From contig JARGFQ010000002.1 in NCBI GenBank assembly GCA_029210565.1, forward strand, positions 124,001 to 188,000: 64,000 bases of DNA. Direction: 5' to 3'. Positions 43,724 to 55,889 of this stretch are shown in pieces (position 1 is the stretch's first letter; each line of letters starts with the position of its first letter). The notes below the pieces were generated by a model, which saw only the letters and a program-made list of their open reading frames with translations, did no database searches and was not told the origin of the DNA. The position numbers were made by a program, and so were the translations under genes. This stretch comes from Bacteroidales bacterium. Lineage in GTDB: Bacteria; Bacteroidota; Bacteroidia; Bacteroidales; VadinHA17.

Positions 43724-46357
43724 ATGAAGAAGATTACATTTTTTTCGGTTCTGATATTATTAATGACTCAGGTCCAGTATGCCCAGATCCCTGCATATCT
43801 GAATAAAGATCTCTCATTTGAGGAGCGTGTCAATGACCTCGTCAGCCGCATGACCCTTGAGGAGAAGGCAGCACAGCTGATCTATACTGCTCCCGCCATC
43901 CCGCGTCTCGGCATCCCCGAATACAACTGGTGGAACGAGGCTCTGCACGGCGTCGCCCGTGCAGGCTATGCCACAGTCTTTCCGCAGTCGATCACCATCG
44001 CCAACAGCTGGGATGAGGAGCTGATGCTCGACGTTGCCAACGCTATCTCCGATGAAGCCCGGGCCAAATATCATGAGTTTTTGAGGAGGGGTGAGCCGGG
44101 CATCTATCACGGCCTTACCTTCTGGTCGCCCAACATCAATATCTTCCGTGACCCGAGATGGGGCAGGGGCCATGAGACATACGGAGAGGATCCATATCTT
44201 ACAGGCCGCCTGGGGCTTCGTTTTGTTCAGGGCATGCAGGGTTCTGATACAACCTACCTCAAGACGGTTGCTACGGCAAAGCATTATGCTGTTCATTCGG
44301 GTCCCGAGCCTCTCAGGCATGAGTTCAATGCGGAGATAAGTGAACGTGACCTTCGTGAGACCTACCTGCCCGCCTTCCGCACCCTGGTTAAGGAGGGCGG
44401 TGTGTATTCAGTGATGGGGGCCTACAACCAGTTCCGCGGACATCCGGCCTGCGCCAGTGAGGAGCTTTACGGCATTCTCAGGAATGAATGGGGCTTTGAC
44501 GGTTACATTGTCTCCGACTGCTGGGCTGTCTCCGACTTTTACAGATTTCAGGGTTATGCAGAGGATGCTGCCGAGGCGGCAGCACAGGCGCTCAAGGCCG
44601 GCACCGACCTGGAATGCGGCGTTGACTACAGGCACCTTATGGAGTCTCACAGGCGCGGACTGATCACAGAAGCCGATATTGACAGGGCAGTGAAGAGAGT
44701 GATGATGGCCCGCTTCAGGCTGGGTATGTTCGATCCCGACAGTATAGTTGAATATGCACAGATACCTTATCAGGCAAACTGTTCTGATTACAACAGGTCG
44801 CTGGCAAGGAAAGCTGCCTGCGAATCCATCGTGCTCCTGAAGAATGAGGCCGGATTGCTTCCTCTTAAAAGGGGAATAAGGAGTATAGCAGTGGTAGGAC
44901 CCAATGCGGATAACTGGGAGGCGCTGGTTGGTAATTACAACGGAATCCCAAAGGCACCGGTTACCGTGCTTGACGGCATCAGGGCCAAGGCCGGTGACTG
45001 CACGGAAATTTTGTATGCTGAAGGCAGTGATCTGGCTCCGGGGATACACAACCTGGTTGTGATACCTTCATGTTTTCTCTCAACTCCTGAAGGAAGACAG
45101 GGAGTAAAAGGAGAGTACTATGACAGCAGGGGGATGAAGGGTGATCCTCTTTTCACCAGGACGGACGACAACATTGATTTTTACTGGGAGAACAACTCAC
45201 CGCACCAATCGATGCCTGTCAATGATTTCGGTATACGATGGACAACTGACCTTGTTCCTCCTGTTACTGGCAGGTATGCACTCGGAGCATGGGGGTCATC
45301 TGATTACCTGGTAATTGTCGAAGGTGATACTCTCATTCGTTACAGGGGTGAGCATCATGCTTTTCATAAGGAGGTGGAGATTGCTCTCACAGCCGGAGAA
45401 AGGAAGAGGATCGAGATAGTTTACAGAAACTGGGGGGGTGATGCAGACATGAAGCTCCTGTGGGCACTTCCGAGGGAGAATCTGGTTGAGGAGGCGGTGG
45501 CAACTGCTTCGCAGGCAGACATCGTGTTGCTTGTGCTGGGTCTGTCACAGAGGCTGGAAGGGGAGGAGATGGGAATAGCTATTGACGGCTTCAGCGGAGG
45601 TGACCGTACCAGCCTGAATCTGCCTAAAAACCAGGAAGAACTCCTTGAAGCCATGATAAACACAGGGAAACCGGTTGTGGTAATCCTGATGAACGGAGGC
45701 CCGGTAGCCTCGCTGCAGGCTGAGGAGAAGGCTGCTGCTGTGCTGCTGGCCGGATATCCCGGTGTTGAGGGAGGCAGTGCCGTTGCTGACGTGATATTCG
45801 GCGACTATAATCCTGCAGGGCGACTGCCGGTGACATACTACAGATCCGTTGACCAGCTGCCGCCGTTTGATGAGTATGATATGACCAACCGCACATACCG
45901 GTACTTCACCGGCAATCCGTTGTATCCCTTTGGTTACGGGCTGAGCTATACCACCTTTGGGTACTCTGGTTTTGAGATGCCGGAGAAGTCTGTGGCAGGC
46001 AGTGATGTGAGCGTGAAGGTCATCGTCACCAACACCGGAAGCATGGCCGGTGATGAGGTGGTGCAGCTCTACCTGGCAGATGAGAAGGCATCGACACCAC
46101 GTCCTGTGCGCCAGCTTGCCGGGTTCCGGCGGATCCGCCTTGAACCCGGAGAGAGCCGCGTGGTTGACTTCGTCATAAGTGCAGAGCAGTTCTCGATAAT
46201 CGATGATAAGGAGGAGAGGGTTATCGAACCCGGATGGTTCACCGTTGCCGTGGGAGGCAAGCAGCCCGGCTTCACAGGTTCGTCAGATCCTCAGTTCACC
46301 GGTGTGGCGACGGCTCGCCTGAGGCTGACAGGCAGGGAGGTCAGGCCTGATGAGTAA
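43724..46357 (+). CDS. GH3 glycoside hydrolase with PA14 insert (beta-xylosidase/glucosidase type)
   Basis: An 877-residue enzyme with signal peptide (ending 'QYAQIP'). GH3 N-domain about 30-330, with 'RLGIPEYNWWNEALHGVARAG', 'RDPRWGRGHETYGEDPYLTG', 'KHYAVHSGPE' and nucleophile Asp265 in 'YIVSDCWAVSD'. The GH3 C-domain is interrupted by a PA14 module at about 455-590 ('GVKGEYYDSRGMKG'). A fibronectin III-like domain closes the protein ('SDVSVKVIVTNTGSMAGDEVVQLYL'). 'WWNEALHG' is typical of the beta-xylosidase/alpha-arabinofuranosidase branch. Likely periplasmic. It diverges from the keto-sugar operon and may be co-transcribed with the CDF gene 26 bp downstream. Confidence 0.92.
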   Translation: MKKITFFSVLILLMTQVQYAQIPAYLNKDLSFEERVNDLVSRMTLEEKAAQLIYTAPAIPRLGIPEYNWWNEALHGVARAGYATVFPQSITIANSWDEELMLDVANAISDEARAKYHEFLRRGEPGIYHGLTFWSPNINIFRDPRWGRGHETYGEDPYLTGRLGLRFVQGMQGSDTTYLKTVATAKHYAVHSGPEPLRHEFNAEISERDLRETYLPAFRTLVKEGGVYSVMGAYNQFRGHPACASEELYGILRNEWGFDGYIVSDCWAVSDFYRFQGYAEDAAEAAAQALKAGTDLECGVDYRHLMESHRRGLITEADIDRAVKRVMMARFRLGMFDPDSIVEYAQIPYQANCSDYNRSLARKAACESIVLLKNEAGLLPLKRGIRSIAVVGPNADNWEALVGNYNGIPKAPVTVLDGIRAKAGDCTEILYAEGSDLAPGIHNLVVIPSCFLSTPEGRQGVKGEYYDSRGMKGDPLFTRTDDNIDFYWENNSPHQSMPVNDFGIRWTTDLVPPVTGRYALGAWGSSDYLVIVEGDTLIRYRGEHHAFHKEVEIALTAGERKRIEIVYRNWGGDADMKLLWALPRENLVEEAVATASQADIVLLVLGLSQRLEGEEMGIAIDGFSGGDRTSLNLPKNQEELLEAMINTGKPVVVILMNGGPVASLQAEEKAAAVLLAGYPGVEGGSAVADVIFGDYNPAGRLPVTYYRSVDQLPPFDEYDMTNRTYRYFTGNPLYPFGYGLSYTTFGYSGFEMPEKSVAGSDVSVKVIVTNTGSMAGDEVVQLYLADEKASTPRPVRQLAGFRRIRLEPGESRVVDFVISAEQFSIIDDKEERVIEPGWFTVAVGGKQPGFTGSSDPQFTGVATARLRLTGREVRPDE

Positions 46358-46382
46358 ACAATAAGGGGGCTTTTATCGTTTA

Positions 46383-47006
46383 TTGGATGTGACAGCTATT
46401 GAAAGAAACCGGAAAAGGGCCGGGTGGGTGGTGATACTGACGGCGGCTACCATGGTGGTGGAGATCATTGCAGGGTGGCTTACAGGCTCCATGGCGCTGC
46501 TGGCCGACGGCATTCATATGGGATCCCATGTTCTGGCTATAGGCCTCAGCTGGGCTGCCTATGTGCTGGTGCAGAGGCTGTCGGCAAAACCCTCCTTTAC
46601 CGGCAACAAGGATAAGATCCTCACCCTCGCCGGATATACCAGCGGACTCATCCTGCTCATATTTGCATGCATGATCATTGCCGGGGCCATTGGCCGGTTC
46701 ATCAACCCGCGGGTCATTGAGTACAAAGAGGCCATATTCATAGCCATCATTGGGCTGGGTGTTAACGTGTTGAGTGCCTTTCTTCTGCATCACGATCATG
46801 AGGAGAAAGACCATAATATACGGGCGGCATACCTTCATGTGCTTGCTGATGCTGTTACGAGCATGGCTGCCATCCTTGGCCTGGTGACAGCGATGATCTG
46901 GGGTCTGCCGTATGTTGATGCAATAGCCGCACTCATCAGCTCTGCCGTAATCATCAAATGGTCGGTCGGATTGCTCAGGGACTCAGGGCGTGAGCTGATC
47001 TCATAA
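46383..47006 (+). CDS. Short CDF-family cation transporter (DmeF-like)
   Basis: A 207-residue protein with six membrane segments, the CDF core. The metal site of TM2 reads 'ADGIHMGSH' (HxxxH, His45/His49) and that of TM5 'HVLAD' (HxxxD, His152/Asp156). HxxxH in TM2 together with the His-rich loop 'LLHHDHEEKDHN' resembles DmeF-type cobalt/nickel exporters rather than zinc CDFs. The usual cytoplasmic C-terminal dimerisation domain (about 80-100 residues) is absent, and the protein ends at 'SGRELIS'. There is no ATG at the 5' end. TTG (46383) is used here, GTG (46389) is an alternative. Confidence 0.82.
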   Translation: MDVTAIERNRKRAGWVVILTAATMVVEIIAGWLTGSMALLADGIHMGSHVLAIGLSWAAYVLVQRLSAKPSFTGNKDKILTLAGYTSGLILLIFACMIIAGAIGRFINPRVIEYKEAIFIAIIGLGVNVLSAFLLHHDHEEKDHNIRAAYLHVLADAVTSMAAILGLVTAMIWGLPYVDAIAALISSAVIIKWSVGLLRDSGRELIS

Positions 47007-47076
47007 TCAATATCCTAAAAATTGTTAAATCGCCCGGAACATGAGATAAGTCATCCTGCGGCCATTCTGTCATCTA

Positions 47077-47084
47077 TAAATTTG
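47077..47084 (+). promoter_or_regulatory. TAnnTTTG box of a short leader or small-RNA unit
   Basis: TAAATTTG predicts a transcript starting near 47090. A palindrome and then a terminator follow within 130 nt. Confidence 0.45.
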
Positions 47085-47098
47085 CCCGAACCTAATTA

Positions 47099-47113
47099 GT
47101 GTATCTGTTACAC
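47099..47113. promoter_or_regulatory. Palindrome GTGTATCTGTTACAC (AraR-operator-like or short hairpin)
   Basis: A perfect match to GTGTA-N5-TACAC just downstream of the predicted transcription start, as at 25999. The flanking A and T extend the arms to 6 bp (AGTGTA/TACACT), so it could also act as a small RNA hairpin. Confidence 0.4.
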
Positions 47114-47187
47114 TTTGGTCTTTTAATGTTTATTCATACGTTCAAGGTACATTATAGGACATTTTAAGTTTTAGGGGTTATTATTGG

Positions 47188-47217
47188 CCGTCCCGACTCG
47201 TTCGGGACGGTTTTTTT
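47188..47217 (+). terminator. Strong Rho-independent terminator upstream of the rRNA methyltransferase gene
   Basis: CCGTCCCGA / TCGGGACGG form a 9-bp perfect stem with a 5-nt loop, followed by seven Ts. It stands 181 bp after the CDF gene and 47 bp before the methyltransferase ATG. It ends either the upstream operon or a short leader transcript (attenuator). Confidence 0.85.
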
Positions 47218-47264
47218 ATGGGGACTGTTTTCAATGGTTATCTTTGCCTGGAGAGTTACGGAAA

Positions 47265-48776
47265 ATGTTTCCCGAGAAATTCCTGGAGCGGTTAGCCAGT
47301 CAGCCTTACATCGATGCGGCAGGACTCACCGCTGCCTTGCAGCGGCCGGCAGGGCAGTCGGTGCGTGTCAATCCGCGCAAATGGCATCATCCTGTCGCCG
47401 GGTACGAAAGGGTCCAGTGGGAGCCGAACGGCTATCATCTGCCCGGCAAGCCTCTCTTTGCCCCTGATCCGCTGTTTCATGCCGGTGTCTACTACCCTCA
47501 GGAATCATCGGGCATGTTCACCGGTGAGCTCTTCAGGCAGATGACGGAGGGCCGTGCGGGCCTCCGCGTCCTTGATCTCTGCGGTGCTCCGGGGGGCAAG
47601 AGCACACACCTTTCGTCGCTTATCGGCGACGACGGACTGCTGGTGGCCAATGAGGTCATCGGCTCTAGGGCCGCCGTACTGGCTGAGAACGTTACGAAAT
47701 GGGGCATGGGAAACACCGTGGTGACGCAGAGTGATCCTTCGCGTTTTGCTGCTTTTCCGGGTTTCTTCGACGTCATCGTTGCCGACGCCCCATGTTCTGG
47801 TGAGGGGATGTTCCGTTCACCAGTGGCGGTGCAGGAGTGGTCCCTGTCGAACACCAGGCTCTGCAGTGAGAGGCAGCGCAGGATAGTCATGGAGGCATGG
47901 CAGGCGCTCAGGCCGGGAGGTATCTTCATATATTCCACCTGCACCTTCAACCCGGCAGAGAATGAGCACAACGTATCGTGGCTGGGTGAAAACACCGGCG
48001 CGGAGTCGCTGGCTGCCGACATCAAGGGTATGGATGGGATTACGGAGATCAGGCATAGCGGTGTTACCGGGTATGGGTTTCACCCCGGCAGAGTCAGGGG
48101 AGAGGGTTTCTTCATTGCGGCACTGCGCAAGCCATCAAAGGACGATGACGACGAGAGCCCCAATAACGAGACACCCGGTTCCGGGGACCGCAGCTTCGGG
48201 AACCGTAACCCCGGCAAGAGTGGGAGTCGCAGTTCCGGGAGCCGAAACACCGGTGGCAGCGAGAGCCGCAGAGCCGGGAACCGTAACCCTGGAAGCCGTG
48301 AGAGCCGCAACAGCCATGCCGGCATGCAACCTTCCGCCAAAGCTTATGAGGTGGCGGAGTCACTGGCCTCCTTCGGAAGGGAGAGGCTGACAATCAGTGA
48401 CGACAGGATCATCGCCCTCGCGGCGGATTCCGGGCTCATGTCACAGATCAGCGGATCACTAAACGTCGTCAAGTACGGGACGATGATCGGCGAGATCAAG
48501 AACGGTATTCTGATTCCCGCCCATGACCTGGCAATGTCAGTACGGCGCATACCGGGCCTTTTCCCCGAACATAACCTCACCCGCGATGAGGCTCTGGCAT
48601 ACCTGAGGCTTGAGCCAATACGGCCTGAGAGGATGCCGGAAGGAAGGGTGCTCGTCCGGTACCGCGGTGTTGCCCTCGGGTTTGTCAATAACCTGGGCAG
48701 CAGGGTCAACAACGGATATCCCAGGCAGTGGAGGCTGAGGATGGCAGCCCCGCCTGACTATCGGGAAATTTTGTAA
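47265..48776 (+). CDS. RsmF-like rRNA cytosine-C5 methyltransferase (NOL1/NOP2/Sun family)
   Basis: A 503-residue enzyme. The SAM-binding Rossmann core has 'VLDLCGAPGGKSTHLSSL' (motif I), 'VIVADAPCSGEGMFR' (motif IV with catalytic Cys) and 'FIYSTCTFNPAENEHNV' (motif VI Cys). The C-terminal PUA-like RsmF domain spans about 365-503. Between them, about residues 294-360, is a low-complexity insert rich in Gly/Ser/Arg/Asn with repeated 'GNRNPG' and 'SGSR' units. It methylates a cytosine of 16S rRNA. I start at the ATG at 47265, because the longer TTG frame would begin inside the terminator stem. Confidence 0.9.
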   Translation: MFPEKFLERLASQPYIDAAGLTAALQRPAGQSVRVNPRKWHHPVAGYERVQWEPNGYHLPGKPLFAPDPLFHAGVYYPQESSGMFTGELFRQMTEGRAGLRVLDLCGAPGGKSTHLSSLIGDDGLLVANEVIGSRAAVLAENVTKWGMGNTVVTQSDPSRFAAFPGFFDVIVADAPCSGEGMFRSPVAVQEWSLSNTRLCSERQRRIVMEAWQALRPGGIFIYSTCTFNPAENEHNVSWLGENTGAESLAADIKGMDGITEIRHSGVTGYGFHPGRVRGEGFFIAALRKPSKDDDDESPNNETPGSGDRSFGNRNPGKSGSRSSGSRNTGGSESRRAGNRNPGSRESRNSHAGMQPSAKAYEVAESLASFGRERLTISDDRIIALAADSGLMSQISGSLNVVKYGTMIGEIKNGILIPAHDLAMSVRRIPGLFPEHNLTRDEALAYLRLEPIRPERMPEGRVLVRYRGVALGFVNNLGSRVNNGYPRQWRLRMAAPPDYREIL

Positions 48777-48867
48777 ATGGATTGTTGTTGAACTAAACTT
48801 TCACAATGTTTATTTGTTTCCTCTGAGTGAATAAATATATATTTGAGTAAATAAAAAGTATAAATAA

Positions 48868-48926
48868 AACTTGCATGAGCAGGAACTCGCAACATGTTTT
48901 GATTATAAAAAAAATTCATGCAAGTT
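48868..48926. repeat. 11-bp inverted repeat upstream of fhs
   Basis: AACTTGCATGA (48868-48878) and TCATGCAAGTT (48916-48926) are perfect complements separated by 37 bp, 35 bp before the fhs start codon, in a very AT-rich 185-bp gap. It may be an operator pair or an mRNA hairpin. Confidence 0.6.
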
Positions 48927-48961
48927 ACATTCGATCAATAAAATAAATATCAGATAAACGA

Positions 48962-50632
48962 ATGAAAACTGACATCGAGATTGCACAGAGTGCCAAAATC
49001 AAGCCTGTAGCTGAGGTAGCCGAAAAGCTGGGTCTCACTGCTGACGACCTTGAACTGTACGGAAAATACAAGGCAAAGCTGCCGCTGACACTGATAGATG
49101 AAAAGAGAATTGCCCGGGCAAAACTCATCCTGGTGACTGCCATCACCCCTACACCTGCCGGTGAAGGTAAGACAACCACATCCATTGGTCTGGCCCAGGG
49201 TCTTAACCAGATGGGTAAGAAGGCTACCGTGGTGCTCCGTGAACCCTCTCTCGGTCCGGTGTTCGGCATCAAGGGAGGTGCTGCCGGCGGCGGTTACTCA
49301 CAGGTGATACCTATGGAGGATATCAACCTCCATTTTACGGGTGACCTCTCTGCGGTGGAGAAGGCTCACAACCTGCTCTCCGCAATGATAGACAACAACA
49401 TACAGTCGAAGAGCGGCAATCTTGGAATTGACCCCAGAACCATAGCCTGGAAGAGGGTGATGGACATGAACGACCGTTCCCTGAGGGACATAGTGGTTGG
49501 CCTGGGAGGTACAACACAGGGGGTTCCCAGGGAGACGGGTTTTGACATCACCGCTGCCTCGGAGGTGATGGCCATACTCTGCCTGGCTACCGGCATTGAC
49601 GACCTGAAGCAGCGTCTCGGCAATATCTTCATTGGATACACATATGATGGCAAGGCTATATATGCCCGTGATCTCAAAGCCCAGGGTGCCATGGCGGCAC
49701 TGCTCAAGGATGCCCTCAAGCCCAACCTGGTACAGACGCTGGAGGGGACACCGGCCATCATCCACGGCGGACCCTTTGCCAACATAGCGCAGGGTACCAA
49801 TTCCATCCTGGCTACCCGCATGGGCCTCTCCCTGAGTGATTATGTGGTCACCGAAGCCGGCTTTGCAAGCGAATTGGGCGCGGAGAAATTCTTCAACATC
49901 AAATCACAGGTCGGAAAGCTCAAAACCAATGCTGTAGTCATTGTCGCCACCATAAGGGCGCTTAAATACCATGGTGGCATGAAGCTGTCGGAGCTGGGGC
50001 ACGAAAACCTCGATGCACTCAGCAAGGGATTTGAGAACCTCGACAAGCATATTGAGAACATGCACTACTACGGTTTCCGGCCAGTGGTTGCCGTCAACCG
50101 TTTCAGCTCCGATACAGATGCTGAGATAGAGCTTCTTACGAAGTACTGTGAAGAACACAATGTCAGGGTGGCTGTCAATACTGCCTGGGCCGACGGAGGC
50201 AAGGGGGCTGTCGAGCTTGCCATAGCTGTCATCGAGGCTGCCGATTCCTGCACCGACTGCTTCACACCCCTTTATGACATGTCGTGGAGCATTGAGAAGA
50301 AGATCGAAACCATAGCCTCGCTGATGTATGGGGCAAGGAATGTGGAATATACTCTTGAGGCGAAGCAGCAGATGAAAAAGATTGACGAGCTGGGTTTTGA
50401 CAATCTTGCCGTCTGTATTGCCAAGACCCAGAAGTCGCTCTCCGATGATCAGGCCCTGCGTAACCGCCCCAGGGATTTCACCGTGCGCATCCGGAAGGTG
50501 GAGCTCTCATCAGGTGCGGGATTTGTGGTTCCCATAGCCGGGGCAATAATGCGCATGCCGGGATTGCCAGGAACGCCTTCAGCCGAAAAGATTGACATCG
50601 ACAGTAACGGACAGATAAGCGGACTATTCTGA
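48962..50632 (+). CDS. fhs: Formate-tetrahydrofolate ligase
   Basis: A 556-residue enzyme, the family length. The P-loop is 'TPTPAGEGKTTTSIGLAQGL' at residues 63-82. Further signatures are 'LREPSLGPVFGIKGGAAGGGYSQV' and 'LTGDLSAVEKAHNL'-type sequence ('HFTGDLSAVEKAHNL'). It makes 10-formyl-THF from formate, ATP and THF in the cytoplasm for purine and one-carbon metabolism. Its stop codon overlaps the presumed CTG start of mobA (CTGA), so the two are probably translationally coupled. Confidence 0.97.
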   Translation: MKTDIEIAQSAKIKPVAEVAEKLGLTADDLELYGKYKAKLPLTLIDEKRIARAKLILVTAITPTPAGEGKTTTSIGLAQGLNQMGKKATVVLREPSLGPVFGIKGGAAGGGYSQVIPMEDINLHFTGDLSAVEKAHNLLSAMIDNNIQSKSGNLGIDPRTIAWKRVMDMNDRSLRDIVVGLGGTTQGVPRETGFDITAASEVMAILCLATGIDDLKQRLGNIFIGYTYDGKAIYARDLKAQGAMAALLKDALKPNLVQTLEGTPAIIHGGPFANIAQGTNSILATRMGLSLSDYVVTEAGFASELGAEKFFNIKSQVGKLKTNAVVIVATIRALKYHGGMKLSELGHENLDALSKGFENLDKHIENMHYYGFRPVVAVNRFSSDTDAEIELLTKYCEEHNVRVAVNTAWADGGKGAVELAIAVIEAADSCTDCFTPLYDMSWSIEKKIETIASLMYGARNVEYTLEAKQQMKKIDELGFDNLAVCIAKTQKSLSDDQALRNRPRDFTVRIRKVELSSGAGFVVPIAGAIMRMPGLPGTPSAEKIDIDSNGQISGLF

Positions 50633-51216
50633 AAAAGCCTTTTCCTGACATAACCGCGTCAATAGTTGCCGGAGGCAGTAGCAGGCGCTTCGGCGGCATC
50701 AACAAGTCGCTCATAGAGGTTGCCGGAGTGCCCATCATAGATCGCATCATCTCCGTTCTGGATCCATTATTCCATGAGATCATAATTGCAGGATGGCCTG
50801 AGGGGAGTCCTGTTCCGAGGGGTGTGCGCCTGACGGCTGATAATTTTGCCGGTTTGGGCCCCCTGGCCGGCATCGAGTCCGCCATGAAGGCCTCCGCCAC
50901 ACCGTTGCTCTTTGTCTTTGGTGGTGACATGCCGTGGCTCTCGGAGGATATTATCAGGCAACAGGCCCGGGAGATGCTCAGTACGCAGGCAGATATTCTT
51001 GTGCCCAGGGTAAACGGGCTGGCCGAGCCGATGCACGCCATATACAGGTGCGAAATTCATAAAAGGCTGGAGAGCTACCTCCTGTCCGACGGCAGCCCGG
51101 CGGTGATCGACTTCTACACTCTTGTCGACACCCGTTACCTGGAACTGCCCTCCGACGCAGCGACAACAAGGGCCTTTACAAATATCAACAGGCCGGAGGA
51201 CCTGCCGGGCAGCTGA
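50629..51216 (+). CDS. mobA: Molybdenum cofactor guanylyltransferase
   Basis: About 195 residues. The nucleotide-binding signature 'IVAGGSSRRFGGINKSLIEV' opens the protein. 'GLGPLAGIESAM', 'FGGDMPWL' and the C-terminal 'AFTNINRPEDL' are MobA hallmarks. It attaches GMP to molybdopterin to make MGD. The first ordinary start codon in frame (GTG at 50728) lies after the signature and would delete it. Upstream only ATT, CTG and ATA are available before an in-frame stop. I use CTG at 50629 because it overlaps the fhs stop as CTGA, like the ATGA overlaps elsewhere in the window. Pairing with fhs suggests formate metabolism, as MGD serves formate dehydrogenases. Confidence 0.88.
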   Translation: MKKPFPDITASIVAGGSSRRFGGINKSLIEVAGVPIIDRIISVLDPLFHEIIIAGWPEGSPVPRGVRLTADNFAGLGPLAGIESAMKASATPLLFVFGGDMPWLSEDIIRQQAREMLSTQADILVPRVNGLAEPMHAIYRCEIHKRLESYLLSDGSPAVIDFYTLVDTRYLELPSDAATTRAFTNINRPEDLPGS

Positions 51217-51385
51217 ACCTTACTGCCGAATCTTACATTCCACAGGCTCTTCCTGAAAGATATTCATCAGCTGCCTTTGTCCGGAGCAGCTGCCGGGCAG
51301 CCGTCACAGCTGCCTGGTTCGCGTAGTTACCTGAACCGGGAAATGAAATTTCATTGTTTTCCATATGCAGGGTCACAGGCTTTGA

Positions 51386-54649
<3,264 letters not shown>

Positions 54650-54681
54650 AGACCTTACGGAAGTGCGCCAAAAGATCTCCT

Positions 54682-55761
54682 TCAGTTGGCTGCCGGCATT
54701 ATTTCGGCTTTCAGGACACTGTTGCTGTCGGTAATAATATTACTGACCTCATAGGTTACAGGCTCATCAAGGTACCTGCGGTCTGCCTTGATAATAACAC
54801 TGCTTCTTGCCGGCAGGCTTACGGCAGCAGGTGCTCCTTCTGGCCCACCGGTAAGTTCCATCGGCAGGTCAGAGCTGTTTGTCAGTTCGAACCATATCGT
54901 CTTGCCGTCGTCACGGAAGGGTTTTCCGGCGGTGACAGCCGCCCGGAAGAACGGAGCAACATTTTCCTCAAATCCTGCGAGGAGGTCGCCATGCCAGACT
55001 GCCGTGCGACCGGCGAACAACGCCTCCTTCAGGGCGGCGGCGGTACGCTCCCTGGCAAAGACCAGGGTCATGGGGCGGTGAGAGTACTGTGGTGCACTGA
55101 ACTCTTCACTTATGACGCCGTGGATATCACTGTTGCCCATCACCGCCAGCTTATTGTCGCGGCACATGTCCATCACCAGGGGATAGAATTCATGTTCGTT
55201 GGAAAACTCTATCCCGTGCATCCATCCTCTGGCAATCATTTCCCGGTGAACGTCGTACATACGGGGTATGCCATCAGGCTGCTGGCTCTTCCATCCGGGG
55301 TGGTTCCACTGGATGAATGCACCCTGACCGATTGCTGTTTCGATGACCTCCATGAAACCCTCCCTGTCAAGAGAGTCGGCGTCGGTAATGAAGAGTGCAT
55401 TGAGGTGACCGGGAGGCATGCCGCGGGTGATCTCGGTCCCCTGGACGAGGATTATATTCCGGTCCCTGGCTGTATTCTGTAATATCTTCCACGCCGCGTT
55501 GTGATCGGTGGGTATGTACTGTTTTTTTTGCTGGTACTCGATATGGTCGGTGACGGATATTGCATCGAGACCGTCACGCCACGCCTCGTCAACCCGTACT
55601 GTGGGCCAGACCTGACCGTCGGAAAAGACAGTGTGCATGTGAAAGTCGCACTTCAGAGTCACATACCCTGGAATATCCGGCATGTTAACAACCCGCCGCT
55701 GTGCAGTCAGGCTGAGAGTGACCATCAGCAGGATTGCGATAAATAAGGTTCTTGTTTTCAT
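54682..55761 (-). CDS. Secreted PHP-domain phosphoesterase (Sb-PDE-like)
   Basis: A 359-residue protein with signal peptide (1-20). PHP-domain metal motifs: His41 and His43 in 'DFHMHTVFSDG', 'SVTDHIEY', 'QWNHPGW' and 'GNSDIHG', supplying a trinuclear metal site. A small beta domain follows at about 290-359. PHP proteins hydrolyse phosphoesters. The arrangement fits those annotated as Sb-PDE family phosphodiesterases. It is convergent with the GH2 gene. Substrate unknown. Confidence 0.85.
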   Translation of the reverse strand: MKTRTLFIAILLMVTLSLTAQRRVVNMPDIPGYVTLKCDFHMHTVFSDGQVWPTVRVDEAWRDGLDAISVTDHIEYQQKKQYIPTDHNAAWKILQNTARDRNIILVQGTEITRGMPPGHLNALFITDADSLDREGFMEVIETAIGQGAFIQWNHPGWKSQQPDGIPRMYDVHREMIARGWMHGIEFSNEHEFYPLVMDMCRDNKLAVMGNSDIHGVISEEFSAPQYSHRPMTLVFARERTAAALKEALFAGRTAVWHGDLLAGFEENVAPFFRAAVTAGKPFRDDGKTIWFELTNSSDLPMELTGGPEGAPAAVSLPARSSVIIKADRRYLDEPVTYEVSNIITDSNSVLKAEIMPAAN

Positions 55762-55889
55762 TCGTTATTGAGTTTCATATGATTATTTTATTGTTATTTT
55801 ATTGGTCTAATGGAACTTATCTGAAGAGAAACAATCATTTCCTATTGTGAGTTACTGCTCATGTAAGTTTCACTTGTCTGTTATTTCAT

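Noticed and set aside
47184..48776. TTG at 47184 as start of the rRNA methyltransferase
   Set aside because: The added 27 codons run through a perfect terminator hairpin; ATG at 47265 matches the family N-terminus.
50728..51216. GTG at 50728 as start of mobA
   Set aside because: Would delete the essential AGGSSRRFGG nucleotide-binding motif.
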